64,000 nt of DNA from Kitasatospora griseola (lineage in GTDB: Bacteria > Actinomycetota > Actinomycetes > Streptomycetales > Streptomycetaceae), in the NCBI RefSeq assembly GCF_014648555.1, contig NZ_BMRI01000033.1, positions 24,980 to 88,979 of the forward strand, written 5' to 3'. A program made the position numbers and the translations under genes. A model generated the notes under the pieces. It was not told where the DNA came from, searched no databases, and worked only from the letters and a program-made list of their open reading frames with translations. Shown in pieces: positions 7,641-16,145 of the stretch (within the stretch, counting starts at the first letter, position 1; each line of letters begins with the position of its first letter).

Positions 7641-10600
7641 GGCGCTCGGCGGGGAAGAGGTGCCGGCCGGTCAACTGCGGGCGTTCGGTGCGGCAGAGGA
7701 TCAGGAGTCTGAGGTCGGGGAGGTCGGCGAGGGGCGTCAGGTCGAGCGAGACGGGGTGGTCGTCGGCGACTTCCAGGGTCAGGAACTCCAGTGCGGGGAA
7801 GAAGGCGTTGAGCAGGTCGAGCGGGTAGTCGGTGGGGACCTGGGAGAGGTTCAAGTACCAGACCAGTTCGACCGGTTGAGGGCTCGGGATCGCGGCCAGG
7901 TCGGGTGCGGTGATGGTGAGGGCATCCAGGCCGACCACGGCGCCGAGGACCGAGTGGAGTTCGGCGGGCCGGGCCTCGGCGGGGAGTTCGTGCAGGTACA
8001 GGCTGCGGACGGACAGGCCGGAGAGCGGGGTCAGGTCGACCAGGTCGGGGCACCGGTAGATCGACAGGCGGTCCAGCGGGTCCCAGTGTCGGAGGAAGGA
8101 GAGGTCGGAGAGTCCCCGCATGGACAGGCTCAGTTCCTTCACCTGTGGTGCGAGCCGATTCCACAACTCCGGTTCGACGGGCAGCCGGTGGCTCAGCAGG
8201 ACGCGGCGCAGGGTCGGGTGGCCGAGCAGTTCGGGGATCTGGTCGGACGACGTGATCTGCACCTGGATGCTGGAGAGGTCCGCCCGGGCCACCACCTGTC
8301 GGCTGAACTCGTGGATCCCGAAGTGCTGCCACTGGTCGACGACGCCTTCGAGAAGGGTGCGGGTTCCGGGCCTGGCCGACTCCTTCAATCGGGACTTGTC
8401 GCCGGCGGCGGGGAGTTCGGCCAGCGTGCCGAGCATGGCGAGCGCCTCGTCCCCGCCGATGAGAGCCAGGACTTCCGGCACGAGCGGGCCTGCGGCGAGG
8501 AGGACGTCGGGGTCCTCCTCGGCGAACCGCCGGACGACGGTGGTGAGTTCCTCGCCGACCACGGCCAGCTCGGCGGGAGCGGGTTCGGCGGTGAGGAGCG
8601 CCGGAAGGTGCTGGTGGAGGCGGTCCAGGATGGTGCGGCGGACCTTGCCGTCGAGCTCGGGGGCGCTCGGGAGGCAGCTGGCGGCGAGCAGGTGGACGGC
8701 GGGGCGGTGGTCGGGCGGGGCGGTGTCGGCGGCGTCCAGGATCGCGGTGAGGAGTTCGGCGCGTTCGCGGCGGCCGCAGTGGCCGACCGTCATGCGGATC
8801 ACGTCGCCCCACTGTTCGTCGGCGGCGTGGCCGGCCAGGAGGCCGAAGTCGTTCTCCTCGCGGAACTCCATGGCGGCCAGGTAGTCCTGGAAGGTGCGGT
8901 GGACGAACTGGAAGGTGTCCGGGCCGGTTTCGGTGATCAGGCCGGTCCGGTTGAGGACGTGCAGGTACGCCCGTTCGGCGCCGGTCCGTCTGGCCAGGCC
9001 CGGCAGGTCGCGCAGGGCCTTGCCGATCTGGGCGACCGCGTCGCGCCGCCGGCCCTCCGACTGGTTGTTGCGCACCAGCCAGTGGGCGATCCGGCGGAGC
9101 ATCGCCAACTGCTCCTCCTCGGACGCCTGCAGCTGCTCCGCGCCCTGCACCCGCCGGCCCTCGTCGCGTTTGACCAGCATCATGGACATCGCGTCGCGGT
9201 ACAGCGCCATGCGGTGCCGCGGCAGCGCACCGTCCGACTCGCGGTTCAGGGCGCAGATCATCGCGCACAGCAGCGGGCTGTCGGTGAGCTGGGCGATCTC
9301 CGGCACGCTGTCCAGGGTGCGGAGGAGGTCGGTCCGGTCCTGCTCGATCTCGCGGCGCCAGCGCTGCGCCTCCTCGTCGGTGTGCTGGACGGCCAGGAGT
9401 TCCTGCAGCGCGGCCCGGTGCCAGCGTTCGATGAAGTGGCCGCGGTCCCGACGGTTCATCGGGCAGAGCTGCAACTCGTCGAAGCCCAGGTGGCCGAGCC
9501 AGCCGTGCGGCACCGCGGACGGGCGGACGGTGGCCAGCGTCCAGGTGCCGGGGTAGTGGCCGAGCAGCCGGTCCAGCCAGCCGAGGGCCTCGTCGCGCTG
9601 CTCGCCCGGTACTTCGTCCAGGCCGTCGACGAGCAGCAGGGCGCGTCCGGCGGCCAGCACCCGGTGTGCCCAGCCGGCGGGTTGGCGGTCGGCGCACATG
9701 CGGTCGTCGAGGGCGAGGAACTCCTCGGGGCGGGGCGTCATGACGCCCTTGCGGTACAGCTTGCGGAGCTGGAGGACGAACGGGACGCGGTGGTTGAACT
9801 CCTCCAGGCCCTCGCGCAGGGTGCCGTTCATCGCGCCGACGGCCAGCCACTGCACGAGGGTGGTCTTGCCGGAGCCGGCCTCGCCGCGGATCAGGACGCG
9901 GCGGCGGCCCGGGAGGACCTGTTCGGCGCGCTGCGGGCCGAGATCGGGGCCGGTGGCGGTGTCGGTGGAGCGGATCTCCAGGCTCAGGTAGGAGGTGGTG
10001 AGGTCCCAGCCGCGGCGGCCGTGGCCGGCGGCCTGACGGAGGCCGAAGATGCGGATCCGGCCGTAGTCCGCCTCGACGGCTCTCGCGTAGTCGCGTTCGA
10101 AGTCGCGGTCGGCGATGTCGGTGGCGGAGATGCCTTCCAGCTCCGGGAGTTCGTCGAGATGGTATTCGAGCGCGGTGCGGAAGCCGGGGTCGCCGAGCAG
10201 CGCGCCGGCCGGTACCAGGGCGAACTGGGAGTGCTGCCAGGTGTCCGGCTGTCGGTCCTGGACGGCTATGCCCAGCAGGCGGTCCCGGAACACCACGCCG
10301 GCGCCGGACAGGCCCGACCACGGCGAATCGGTGCCGCGCCGGGTGCGGGGCGGGTACTGCTGGACGAGCAGGGCCTGGCGGTCGGCCCGCCGCCCGGTGG
10401 CGGGCGCGAGGGTGGCCGGCACTTGGACGGTGTCGAGTCGGCCCTCCTCGTCGCGTCCGACGAGCGGAAAGCCCGTCAGGTGGCAGCCGGGGACGGGGTC
10501 GAGCATCCTGACGGCGCCCCAGCGCAGCGGTGCGAAGCGGTTGGCGGGTACCAGGTCGCGGTTGGCGAGCAGCAGCGCGGCGTCGAGGTCGGTGGAGCTC

Positions 10601-10764
10601 CACACGGTGATGCAGCGTGCCCAGCCGTTGCCGTCCAGGACGGCGGCCTCCGGCGACGACCCGCCGATGTGGGCCGCCGTCAGGACCAGCCGCGGACCGA
10701 GCAGGATGCCACTGCCCTGGGTGGCGCCGCGGATCGCCGCCACGTGGTGGGTGCGGAGCGCCAA
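7612..10764 (-). CDS. Trypsin-NACHT-LRR protein (bacterial NLR-like NTPase)
   Basis: A 1050-residue STAND NTPase predicted to act as an intracellular sensor-protease. Residues about 1-200 form a trypsin-like peptidase with a complete triad: His32 in LTAAH, Asp61 in TDLDAALL and Ser153 in GLSGAG. Residues about 285-450 form a NACHT ATPase with Walker A GEAGSGKTT (294-302) and Walker B LLLVDGLDEV (377-386). A helical region follows to about 780. The C-terminal 250 residues have leucine-rich-repeat character (LDRLSIYRCPDLVDLTPLSG and similar), the likely sensing arm. It starts with ATG 2 bp after the trypco2 gene, so they form an operon. NACHT proteins with protease effectors are anti-invader proteins in bacteria; here that role is inferred from architecture. 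It is convergent with the OGG-fold gene. Confidence 0.9.
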   Translation of the reverse strand: MALRTHHVAAIRGATQGSGILLGPRLVLTAAHIGGSSPEAAVLDGNGWARCITVWSSTDLDAALLLANRDLVPANRFAPLRWGAVRMLDPVPGCHLTGFPLVGRDEEGRLDTVQVPATLAPATGRRADRQALLVQQYPPRTRRGTDSPWSGLSGAGVVFRDRLLGIAVQDRQPDTWQHSQFALVPAGALLGDPGFRTALEYHLDELPELEGISATDIADRDFERDYARAVEADYGRIRIFGLRQAAGHGRRGWDLTTSYLSLEIRSTDTATGPDLGPQRAEQVLPGRRRVLIRGEAGSGKTTLVQWLAVGAMNGTLREGLEEFNHRVPFVLQLRKLYRKGVMTPRPEEFLALDDRMCADRQPAGWAHRVLAAGRALLLVDGLDEVPGEQRDEALGWLDRLLGHYPGTWTLATVRPSAVPHGWLGHLGFDELQLCPMNRRDRGHFIERWHRAALQELLAVQHTDEEAQRWRREIEQDRTDLLRTLDSVPEIAQLTDSPLLCAMICALNRESDGALPRHRMALYRDAMSMMLVKRDEGRRVQGAEQLQASEEEQLAMLRRIAHWLVRNNQSEGRRRDAVAQIGKALRDLPGLARRTGAERAYLHVLNRTGLITETGPDTFQFVHRTFQDYLAAMEFREENDFGLLAGHAADEQWGDVIRMTVGHCGRRERAELLTAILDAADTAPPDHRPAVHLLAASCLPSAPELDGKVRRTILDRLHQHLPALLTAEPAPAELAVVGEELTTVVRRFAEEDPDVLLAAGPLVPEVLALIGGDEALAMLGTLAELPAAGDKSRLKESARPGTRTLLEGVVDQWQHFGIHEFSRQVVARADLSSIQVQITSSDQIPELLGHPTLRRVLLSHRLPVEPELWNRLAPQVKELSLSMRGLSDLSFLRHWDPLDRLSIYRCPDLVDLTPLSGLSVRSLYLHELPAEARPAELHSVLGAVVGLDALTITAPDLAAIPSPQPVELVWYLNLSQVPTDYPLDLLNAFFPALEFLTLEVADDHPVSLDLTPLADLPDLRLLILCRTERPQLTGRHLFPAERLTVQQRDSR

Positions 10765-10766
10765 GG

Positions 10767-11084
10767 TCAGAATCCGTCCTGGCTGCCCAGGTCGGGGTTG
10801 GAGATGTCGATGCTGCGGCCGGTGCTCGGGTCCTTCGGCGTCAGGGTGACCGAGACCTTGTGGGTCCGGGTGTGCGCGAGCCCGGCCTCCGCGTCGGCGG
10901 ACAGCACCCAGGCCTTGACGCCGCCCTTGGCGCGGGCGTCGCGCTTCAGCTCGACGGTGAAGTCGAGCGTCACCGGGCCGACTTCGAACTGGATGGCCTG
11001 GCCGCGGCCGCGCTCGGAGGCGTCCAGCAGCTCCAGGCGGATCGCCTCGATCGCGTCGGCCAGTTCGATGTCATGACGGTCCAT
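10767..11084 (-). CDS. Trypco2 (trypsin-co-occurring domain 2) protein
   Basis: A 105-residue protein matching the trypsin-co-occurring domain 2 family: an N-terminal helix DIELADAIEAIRLELLDA, then a beta-rich body IQFEVGPVTLDFTVELKRDA and a strand pair containing THKVSVTLTPKD. The family is found beside trypsin-like proteases in bacterial conflict systems. It is the first gene of the operon and ends 2 bp before the trypsin-NACHT ATG. It may be a regulator, adaptor or substrate of the protease domain. Confidence 0.85.
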   Translation of the reverse strand: MDRHDIELADAIEAIRLELLDASERGRGQAIQFEVGPVTLDFTVELKRDARAKGGVKAWVLSADAEAGLAHTRTHKVSVTLTPKDPSTGRSIDISNPDLGSQDGF

Positions 11085-11159
11085 CGCTCGTCCCCCACAG
11101 CTCGGATTCTCCCGAGGCCGAGCGTAGAGCGTCCGCCGGGCGACGGTGGTGCGGTTGGG

Positions 11160-13523
11160 TCAATCCGAGCGGAGGTGGGCGGCGAGGTACGGCGCGGTCG
11201 GGCCGGTCGAGGTGGCAGCGACCACCGCCGGGGTGCCCGTGGCGAGGACGCGGCCGCCGCCGGCGCCGCCGGACGGGCCGAGGTCGACGAGGTGGTCGGC
11301 GGTGGCGAGCAGCGGGAGGTGGTGCTCGGCGAGCAGCACGGTGGCACCGGCGTCGACCAGGCGGTGCAGCTGCGCGGTGAGGACTTCGCTGTCGGCGGGG
11401 TGCAGACCGGTGGTGGGCTCGTCGAGCAGGTAGAGCGTGCGGTCGCGGCGGGCGTGGTGCAACTCCGCTGCCAGCTTGACGCGTTGGGCCTCGCCGCCGG
11501 AGAGTTCGGGCGCGGGCTGGCCGAGCCGCAGGTAGCCGAGGCCGACCTGCTGGAGGACCGTCAGGACGCGGGCCGCGGCCGGCACGTCGGCGAGGAACGG
11601 GGCCGCCGCGTCGACGGTCAGCGCGAGGACGTCGGCGATGGTGGCGCCCCGGTAGGCGATCTCCAGGGTCTGCGGGTTGTAGCGGCTGCCGTGGCAGTCC
11701 GGGCACGGGTTCCACGCGGTGGGCAGGAACAGCAGCTCCACCTCGATCGCGCCCGCGCCCTCGCAGGTCGGGCAGCGCCCCGACGCCACGTTGAACGAGA
11801 ACCGCCCCGCGTCGTAGCCCCGCCGGCGGGCCTCGTCGGTGGCCGCGAACAGCTTGCGGACCACGTCCAGCAGGCCCGTGTACGTCGCCAGGTTGGAACG
11901 CGGAGTGCGGCCCAGCGGCGTCTGGTCGACCGTCACCACCCGGCCCACCGACGGGTCGGCCGCCGCCGCCTCGGCCGCCGCGCCCAGCAGGGTCGACTTG
12001 CCCGCGCCCGAGACGCCCGTCACCGCCGTCAGCACGCCCAGCGGCACGTCCACGTCGACGTCGTGCAGGTTGTGCCGGGTGACGCCGCGAAGCCGCAGCA
12101 CGCCCGACGGGGTGCGGCCCCGGGACGGGGGAGCGGCCGGGGGAGCGAAGAGGAAGCGGCGGGTGGCGGACCCGGCGACGTCGCGCAGGCCGTCCACCGG
12201 CCCGCTGTACAGCACCCGGCCGCCACCGGCGCCCGCGCCCGGGCCGACGTCCACCAGCCAGTCCGCGCCGCGGACGACCGCCATGTCGTGCTCCACCACG
12301 AACACCGAGTTGCCCGCGGCGCGCAGCTCGGCGAGGACCTCGCGCAGCGCCTCGGTGTCCGCCGGGTGCAGGCCCGCCGACGGCTCGTCCAGGACGTACA
12401 CCACGCCGAACAGGCCCGAGCGCAACTGGGTGGCCAGGCGCAGGCGCTGCAGTTCGCCGGTCGACAGGGTGGGGGCGGCGCGGTCCAGCGAGAGGTAGCC
12501 GAGGCCGAGCCGCCGCAGGGCGGCCAGGCGGTCCGCCAGGTCGGCGGTGAGCAGGCCGGTCGGGCCCTCCTGGGCGGTGAACGGGTGCAGCAGGGCGGCG
12601 AGGCGGTCGGCCGGGAGGGCGGCCAGCTCGGTGATCGGCAGGCCCGCGAACGTCACCTCCAGCGCCTCCGGACGCAGCCGGTGGCCGTGGCAGACCGGGC
12701 ACGGCGACTGCTCCAGGAACGCCGCCGCCTTGGCCCGGGTCGCCTCGCTGCGGGACTCGGAGAACGCTTTCAGCACCAGGCGGCGCGCACTGCTGTACCT
12801 GCCCCGGTACGGTCGCTGGACCCGGCCCGGCTCGCGCTCCGGATGGACCGTCACCACCGGCTGCTCCTCGGTGAACAGGATCCACTCGCGCTCCTGCGCG
12901 GGGAGCTCCCGCCACGGCCGGTCCAGGTCGTGGCCGAGCGCGCCCAGGATGTCCCGCAGGTTCTTGCCCTGCCACGCACCCGGCCAGGACGCGACCGCGC
13001 CCTCCCGGATGCTCAGCGACGGGTCGGGGACGAGCGAGCGCTCCGTCACCCGGTGCAGCACGCCCTGCCCGTGGCACTCCGGGCAGGCGCCGGCCGGGGT
13101 GTTCGGCGAGAACGCGTCCGAATCCAGCCGCGCCGCGCCCGCCGGGTAGTCGCCGCACCGCGACAGCAGCATCCGCAGCAGGTTCGACATGGTGGAGATG
13201 GTGCCGACCGAGGAGCGGGAGGACGGCACCGAACGGCGCTGCTCCAGCGCGACCGCCGGCGGCATCCCCGTCACCGAGTCCACCAGTGGCGCCTCCACCT
13301 GCCGCAACAGCCGACGGGCGTACGGCGAGACCGACTCCAGGTACCGGTGCTGCGCCTCGGCGAACAGCGTCCCGAACGCCAGCGAGGACTTCCCCGACCC
13401 CGACACCCCGGTGAACGCCACCACCGCCCCGCGCGGCACCGCCACCGCCACGTCCCGCAGGTTGTGCACCCGCGCCCCGCGCACCCGCACCATGCCGTCG
13501 TCGTCGATCTCCATGCCGTTCAC
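11160..13523 (-). CDS. Short UvrA-like ABC ATPase
   Basis: A 787-residue UvrA paralogue with two ABC ATPase modules. The first Walker A is GVSGSGKSS at 39-47, with a signature LSTGELQRLRLA and Walker B VYVLDEPSAGLHPAD. The second Walker A is GVSGAGKST, with signature LSGGEAQRVKLA and LYLLDEPTTGLHPAD. Zinc-binding CxxC pairs remain (CPECHG, CPVCHG, CPTCEG, CPDCHG). It is about 150-170 residues shorter than housekeeping UvrA (about 950), as in class II UvrA-like proteins (DrrC type) associated with resistance to DNA-binding drugs. No UvrB/C is nearby. It is followed downstream, on the same strand, by the trypco2/NACHT pair, and the SRPBCC gene lies 9 bp upstream. The role in repair or self-protection is unproven. 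Confidence 0.88.
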   Translation of the reverse strand: MNGMEIDDDGMVRVRGARVHNLRDVAVAVPRGAVVAFTGVSGSGKSSLAFGTLFAEAQHRYLESVSPYARRLLRQVEAPLVDSVTGMPPAVALEQRRSVPSSRSSVGTISTMSNLLRMLLSRCGDYPAGAARLDSDAFSPNTPAGACPECHGQGVLHRVTERSLVPDPSLSIREGAVASWPGAWQGKNLRDILGALGHDLDRPWRELPAQEREWILFTEEQPVVTVHPEREPGRVQRPYRGRYSSARRLVLKAFSESRSEATRAKAAAFLEQSPCPVCHGHRLRPEALEVTFAGLPITELAALPADRLAALLHPFTAQEGPTGLLTADLADRLAALRRLGLGYLSLDRAAPTLSTGELQRLRLATQLRSGLFGVVYVLDEPSAGLHPADTEALREVLAELRAAGNSVFVVEHDMAVVRGADWLVDVGPGAGAGGGRVLYSGPVDGLRDVAGSATRRFLFAPPAAPPSRGRTPSGVLRLRGVTRHNLHDVDVDVPLGVLTAVTGVSGAGKSTLLGAAAEAAAADPSVGRVVTVDQTPLGRTPRSNLATYTGLLDVVRKLFAATDEARRRGYDAGRFSFNVASGRCPTCEGAGAIEVELLFLPTAWNPCPDCHGSRYNPQTLEIAYRGATIADVLALTVDAAAPFLADVPAAARVLTVLQQVGLGYLRLGQPAPELSGGEAQRVKLAAELHHARRDRTLYLLDEPTTGLHPADSEVLTAQLHRLVDAGATVLLAEHHLPLLATADHLVDLGPSGGAGGGRVLATGTPAVVAATSTGPTAPYLAAHLRSD

Positions 13524-13532
13524 CGTGCCACG

Positions 13533-13982
13533 CTACCCCGCGAGCGGGGCCAGGCCTGCGAGGTTGCCGAGCGCCGCGGCGAACCGGGCCTCGGTGTCGC
13601 GGGCGGTGCGGCCGTGGAAGAACAGCGCGAGCAGGCCGGTGAAGCGCTCGCGCTGGACCACCCGGACCCGGCCGTCGCCGAGGTCGGTGATCAGGTACGA
13701 GTGCGCGTTGTCGAGCAGCCCGGGCACCAGGAGGCGGCCGGCCCGGGAGAGTTCACGTCCGGGGTCGACCACGGTGAGCACCGGGTGGAACGTCAGCTCC
13801 CGACCGGAGGCTGTGCGCACCACCTCGGTCTGGCGGGCGCCGACGGCGAGTTCGCCCTCGACCCGGACCACCACCGGGTGCCACTGCGGGTAGCGGGCGT
13901 GGTCGGTGATCAGCTGCCAGACGCCCTCCGGGCTGCCCGGGAACTCGGCTTCGGCACTGACCTCGCAGGTGAACAGGCTCAT
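13533..13982 (-). CDS. SRPBCC family protein
   Basis: A 149-residue START/Bet v1-like protein with a hydrophobic ligand cavity. Diagnostic pieces are VWQLITDHARYPQWHPVVV near the N-terminus, TASGRELTFHPVLTVVDPGR in the middle, and a C-terminal helix FFHGRTARDTEARFAAALGN. The start is the ATG giving MSLFTCEVSAE. It lies 35 bp downstream of the TetR gene on the same strand and is probably co-transcribed with it. The ligand is unknown. Confidence 0.8.
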   Translation of the reverse strand: MSLFTCEVSAEAEFPGSPEGVWQLITDHARYPQWHPVVVRVEGELAVGARQTEVVRTASGRELTFHPVLTVVDPGRELSRAGRLLVPGLLDNAHSYLITDLGDGRVRVVQRERFTGLLALFFHGRTARDTEARFAAALGNLAGLAPLAG

Positions 13983-14017
13983 GACGGTCTCCCCCTGGTG
14001 ATTGCTTGTCGGGCGGT

Positions 14018-14575
14018 TCAGCGGTGGCGTGCCAAGGTGGTGTCCACCAGGGCGCGCGCGAAGCAGTCGTCGATCGGGTCGCCGCTGATCAGCACCCGGT
14101 AGTAGAGCGGGCCGACCAGCTGGTCGATGATCAGCGCCGGGTCGGCGTCGGCCGCCAACTCGCCGCGGGCGACGGCCCGGTCGATCAGCTCGGCGGCCGC
14201 GGTGCGGCGCTGCGTCCACAAGGGGCGCAGTGCGTCGCCGAGTTCGGGGTGGCGGGTGCCGGCGGCGATCAACTCGGCCACCAGGGCCCGGGTGGCGGGC
14301 AGCCGCAGACCGGCCGCGATCGCGGTGAGCGTGCCCGTCAGATCTGCCCGGACATCGCCGGTCTCCCGGATCGGCGCGGTCTCGAACATGGTGGCGAAGG
14401 CGGCGACCACCAGATGGTCCTTGCTGGGCCAGCGCCGGTACACGGTGGTCCGGGCTACCTCGGCCCGGGCGGCCGCCTCGTCCAGCGCGAACCCCGCGTA
14501 GCCGCGCTCGCGCAGCAGCGCCCGGGCCGCCTCCAGCACCTTGGCGTCGACGGCGGTGTCCCGCGGCCTGGCCAT
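14018..14575 (-). CDS. TetR family transcriptional regulator
   Basis: A 185-residue TetR repressor with the helix-turn-helix LRERGYAGFALDEAAARAEV followed by ARTTVYRRWPSKDHLVVA (about residues 21-58). The C-terminal part (QLVGPLYYRVLISGDPIDD) matches the TetR C-terminal class that binds hydrophobic ligands. It is the first gene of a TetR-SRPBCC operon. A large inverted repeat at 14597-14658, immediately upstream, is the likely autoregulatory operator. Confidence 0.88.
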   Translation of the reverse strand: MARPRDTAVDAKVLEAARALLRERGYAGFALDEAAARAEVARTTVYRRWPSKDHLVVAAFATMFETAPIRETGDVRADLTGTLTAIAAGLRLPATRALVAELIAAGTRHPELGDALRPLWTQRRTAAAELIDRAVARGELAADADPALIIDQLVGPLYYRVLISGDPIDDCFARALVDTTLARHR

Positions 14576-14596
14576 GTCCCCACCTCCGAGTTCCGC

Positions 14597-14658
14597 TACG
14601 CGTGTTTCGTAACGAGGGGGAGGCTAGCGGGAGCGGCGACCATTACGCAACACGCGTA
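14597..14658. promoter_or_regulatory. Twin operator-like inverted repeat upstream of tetR
   Basis: TACGCGTGTTTCGTAA at 14597-14612 is repeated in inverted orientation as TTACGCAACACGCGTA at 14643-14658, with one mismatch in 16. Each arm also contains its own TACG...CGTA dyad, so the site looks like two operators with centres 46 bp apart. It sits 22-83 bp upstream of the TetR start. Confidence 0.65.
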
Positions 14659-14690
14659 TCGGAACCGGGCTTCAGGGTGGAGACGGGCGG

Positions 14691-15572
14691 TCAGCGGGCC
14701 TGCTGCCAGGGCCAGTCGACCAGCGTGGCGTGCATCAGGGTCGCGGCGGGCGACAGGCGGGCGGACTCGGACCAGTGGAGGGTGAGGGTGCGGCGGCAGG
14801 CGGCGGCATTGACGGGGAGGACGGCGAGGGGGAGGCGGGCGGCGGTCCGGCGGCCGACGGCGGGGATCAGGCCGACGCCGAGGCCGGAGCTGATCAGGTC
14901 GGCGATGGCGGCGAGTTCGTCGCTCTCGCAGATGATCCGGGGTGGGTGGCCGAGGGTGGTGAAGAGGTGGTCGAGGAGGCGGCGGTTCCAGTGGCCGGGG
15001 CGGGCGGTGATGAAGGGGAGCGGGCCGAGGTCGGCGAGGTCGACGCAGTCGCGGTCGGCCAGCGGGTGGTCCCGGGCGACGGCCAACTGCACAGGCTCGT
15101 CGAGGAGTTGGGCGCTGTGCAGGCCCTCGGTGCGAATCGGCTGGGAGGCGACGCAGAGATCGACCTCGTGCGCGCGGAGCTGACGTGCCATCAGATCGGC
15201 TGGGAGCTGCCGCAGTTCGATCTCGGCGGCCGGGTGGGCGCGCTTGTACGCGGCGAGCGGCGCGGTGAAGGTCAGGAAGGTCTCGGACGCCAGCCGGACC
15301 GAGCCGAAGCCGTTGCCCGCCGCCTCCGCGACGGCCCGGCGGCCGGCCTCCAGCTCGCCGAGGCAGCGTTCCGCGTAGCCGCGGAAGAGCCGGCCCGCCT
15401 CGTTCAGGCGCAGCCGCCCGCCGCGGTCGAAGAGCGGAGTGCCGAGCTCGTCCTCCAGGCGGGCGATGGTGCGGCTCAACGAGGGCTGCGCGACCCGGAG
15501 TTCCTCGGCGGCCCGGCTCAGGTGCTCCAGCCGTGCCACCACCAGGAACTGGGTCAGTGCGTGCAGATCCAT
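14691..15572 (-). CDS. LysR family transcriptional regulator
   Basis: A 293-residue LysR-type regulator. The N-terminal winged helix reads LTQFLVVARLEHLSRAAEEL then RVAQPSLSRTIARLEDELG and TPLFDRGGRLRLNEAG (residues 5-66). The effector domain contains DLCVASQPIR and a family-typical GVGLIPA. The start is the ATG beginning MDLHALTQF at 15572; the in-frame ATG at 15662 would add 30 untypical residues. It is divergent from the membrane protein/multicopper oxidase pair, its probable target. Confidence 0.9.
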   Translation of the reverse strand: MDLHALTQFLVVARLEHLSRAAEELRVAQPSLSRTIARLEDELGTPLFDRGGRLRLNEAGRLFRGYAERCLGELEAGRRAVAEAAGNGFGSVRLASETFLTFTAPLAAYKRAHPAAEIELRQLPADLMARQLRAHEVDLCVASQPIRTEGLHSAQLLDEPVQLAVARDHPLADRDCVDLADLGPLPFITARPGHWNRRLLDHLFTTLGHPPRIICESDELAAIADLISSGLGVGLIPAVGRRTAARLPLAVLPVNAAACRRTLTLHWSESARLSPAATLMHATLVDWPWQQAR

Positions 15573-15719
15573 GGCCGTCCCCCGCGCTGCTCGTCCGGCC
15601 ATGCCCGGAGCGGCATAACCCCATAGCAATATTGATCTTAGACGTGATAGCCGCCGGGTCATAACGTCGAGAGGGAGGCAAGTTCCGCCCGCAGCAACAG
15701 AATTGAGGGAGTTCCCGCC

Positions 15720-16145
15720 ATGGCTGTGTCAGCCGTCCCCGAACGAACCGGCCGAACCGGCCCCGCCGGGCAGGTGCTGCGCGTGCTGGCGGCCGTGCAC
15801 ACGGTGGCCGTCTACGGGCAGCCGGTGTTCGCCGGCGTCTACCTCAGCGGCTCCTACGACGGCCTCGGGTGGCACCTGGCCGGGGCCAACGCCGTCACCG
15901 GCCTCGGCTACCTGCAGCTGATCGCCGCGATGGCGCTCTGGTTCCGAAGCCGGATCAGCTGGCCGCTGACCGGCACCGCGGTGGTGGTGATCGCCGAGAC
16001 CGTCCAGTACTTCGCCGGACTCGACGGCACGCTCTGGCTGCACCTCCCGCTCGGCGTGGCCACCATCGCCGCGCTCACCGTCCTCACCATCGGCCTGCTG
16101 CGCACCCCGCTGCCCGGCCGTGGACCGGAGGCGGACGGTGAGTGA
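15720..16145 (+). CDS. Small integral membrane protein
   Basis: A 141-residue protein with four predicted transmembrane segments: VLRVLAAVHTVAVYGQPVFA, ANAVTGLGYLQLIAAMALWF, WPLTGTAVVVIAETVQYF and LPLGVATIAALTVLTIGLL. It ends with a charged tail (GRGPEADGE). The multicopper oxidase GTG starts 8 bp before its stop, so the two are coupled. A membrane partner for the exported oxidase is plausible but not demonstrated. Confidence 0.8.
   Translation: MAVSAVPERTGRTGPAGQVLRVLAAVHTVAVYGQPVFAGVYLSGSYDGLGWHLAGANAVTGLGYLQLIAAMALWFRSRISWPLTGTAVVVIAETVQYFAGLDGTLWLHLPLGVATIAALTVLTIGLLRTPLPGRGPEADGE

Noticed and set aside
6818..10603. 1261-codon minus-strand open frame and 1250-codon plus-strand frame (7324-11076) over the NACHT gene
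   Set aside because: Arg/Pro/Gly-rich, no domain signatures; artefacts of high GC opposite or offset to a gene with clear trypsin and NACHT motifs.
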